Shown in pieces: positions 63,767 through 64,000 of a DNA stretch of 64,000 nt. Numbering within the stretch: position 1 is the stretch's first letter; every line of letters begins with the position of its first letter. This stretch comes from Rhodobacteraceae bacterium EL129 (GTDB lineage: Bacteria > Pseudomonadota > Alphaproteobacteria > Rhodobacterales > Rhodobacteraceae), in NCBI GenBank assembly GCA_900313005.1, contig ONZJ01000002.1:2310996-2374995 (forward strand). Direction: 5' to 3'. A program made the translations under genes and the position numbers. The notes under the pieces were generated by a model. It had not been told where the DNA came from and searched no databases. It was given only the letters and a program-made list of their open reading frames with translations.

Positions 63767-64000
63767 AGATGTTGAATTTGCTCATAGAGTCTCAATGGAA
63801 AAGTCACCTACAGAAACTGAACTCGCAAAATACACCTGTTGGTATCTTTGCGCACGAGACGAAATTACGTCAGTTGGCCTAAGACAAATCATTGACTTTC
63901 TTCAGAATCACTCGATTAGGCCTCAAATAAATTCTTCTCGATTAAGATTTAAATTGAAACGCGATCGCAATGTATCGGTACTAACCGGTGACATCGTACA
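63753..64000 (+). CDS. Unknown protein, partial (AT-rich module gene 2)
   Basis: An open frame from ATG 63753 (or ATG 63759) to the right edge, 82 residues visible. The pattern YTCWYLCARDEITSVGLRQI, NSSRLRF and VLTGD resembles the C-terminal domain of gene 1 (YFAERSITSGDVKRL, LTNG), so both proteins may carry related winged-helix-like domains. The start overlaps the end of gene 1, indicating coupling. AT-rich like gene 1. The rest lies outside the window. Confidence 0.65.
   Translation, partial: MTMDKDVEFAHRVSMEKSPTETELAKYTCWYLCARDEITSVGLRQIIDFLQNHSIRPQINSSRLRFKLKRDRNVSVLTGDIV

Noticed and set aside
1..64000. CRISPR arrays, insertion sequences or prophage genes.
   Set aside because: No regularly spaced repeats, transposase or phage structural motifs were seen.

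Overview
The window looks like a chromosomal segment of a marine Roseobacter-group alphaproteobacterium (Rhodobacteraceae). This is inferred from gene content and style: sulfonate (DHPS) catabolism, TRAP and ABC importers, a propionyl-CoA synthetase, an NADP-malic enzyme with a phosphotransacetylase-like tail, and moderately high GC with dense ATGA-overlapping operons. No rRNA, tRNA, CRISPR array, transposase or prophage was seen.

Layout. (1) 1-6048: a cyclic-nucleotide neighbourhood with a membrane ferredoxin-class III cyclase (cut by the left edge), a DUF3095 protein with two cyclase-like Asp motifs, a MATE exporter, a Popeye-like membrane cNMP-binding protein and an HD protein with a class I phosphodiesterase-like YHN-xx-H motif. 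(2) 6196-16389: an eleven-gene minus-strand operon for uptake and oxidation of a C3 sulfonate (TRAP transporter, HpsN, two more dehydrogenases, UspA, sulfopyruvate decarboxylase ComDE, an FMN hydroxyacid dehydrogenase), with a divergent LacI regulator and twin LacI-type operators. (3) 16693-21391: RND efflux pair and MsrA. (4) 21547-28225: RpiR-controlled polar amino-acid-type ABC importer divergent from a dimethylglycine/sarcosine-dehydrogenase-like oxidase. (5) 28337-32587: orphan peptide-type binding protein, Rieske oxygenase, M20 deacetylase. (6) 32626-37837: a 2-aminoethylphosphonate-type ABC importer with a DeoR regulator. (7) 37956-48498: polyamine block with two acetylpolyamine amidohydrolase-like genes, a second HpsN-like gene, potABCD, an amidohydrolase and a DAO oxidase. 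(8) 48623-62127: housekeeping genes (SPOR protein, upp-deoA-cdd pyrimidine salvage, maeB, prpE, nadK, glyA, hydrolase) plus one decayed Sel1 gene. (9) 62128-64000: about 1.1 kb without a convincing gene, containing unusual repeats and a G/T-rich stretch, then an AT-rich two-gene module cut by the right edge that looks like the start of an accessory island.

Together regions 2-7 form a scavenging platform for small organic S, N and P compounds typical of phytoplankton exudates. The most unusual parts are the write/read/erase cyclic-nucleotide cluster at the left, the duplicated HpsN enzyme, the TTTGCAAA arrays before both prpE and the phosphonate-type importer, and the unrecognised AT-rich gene pair at the right end.
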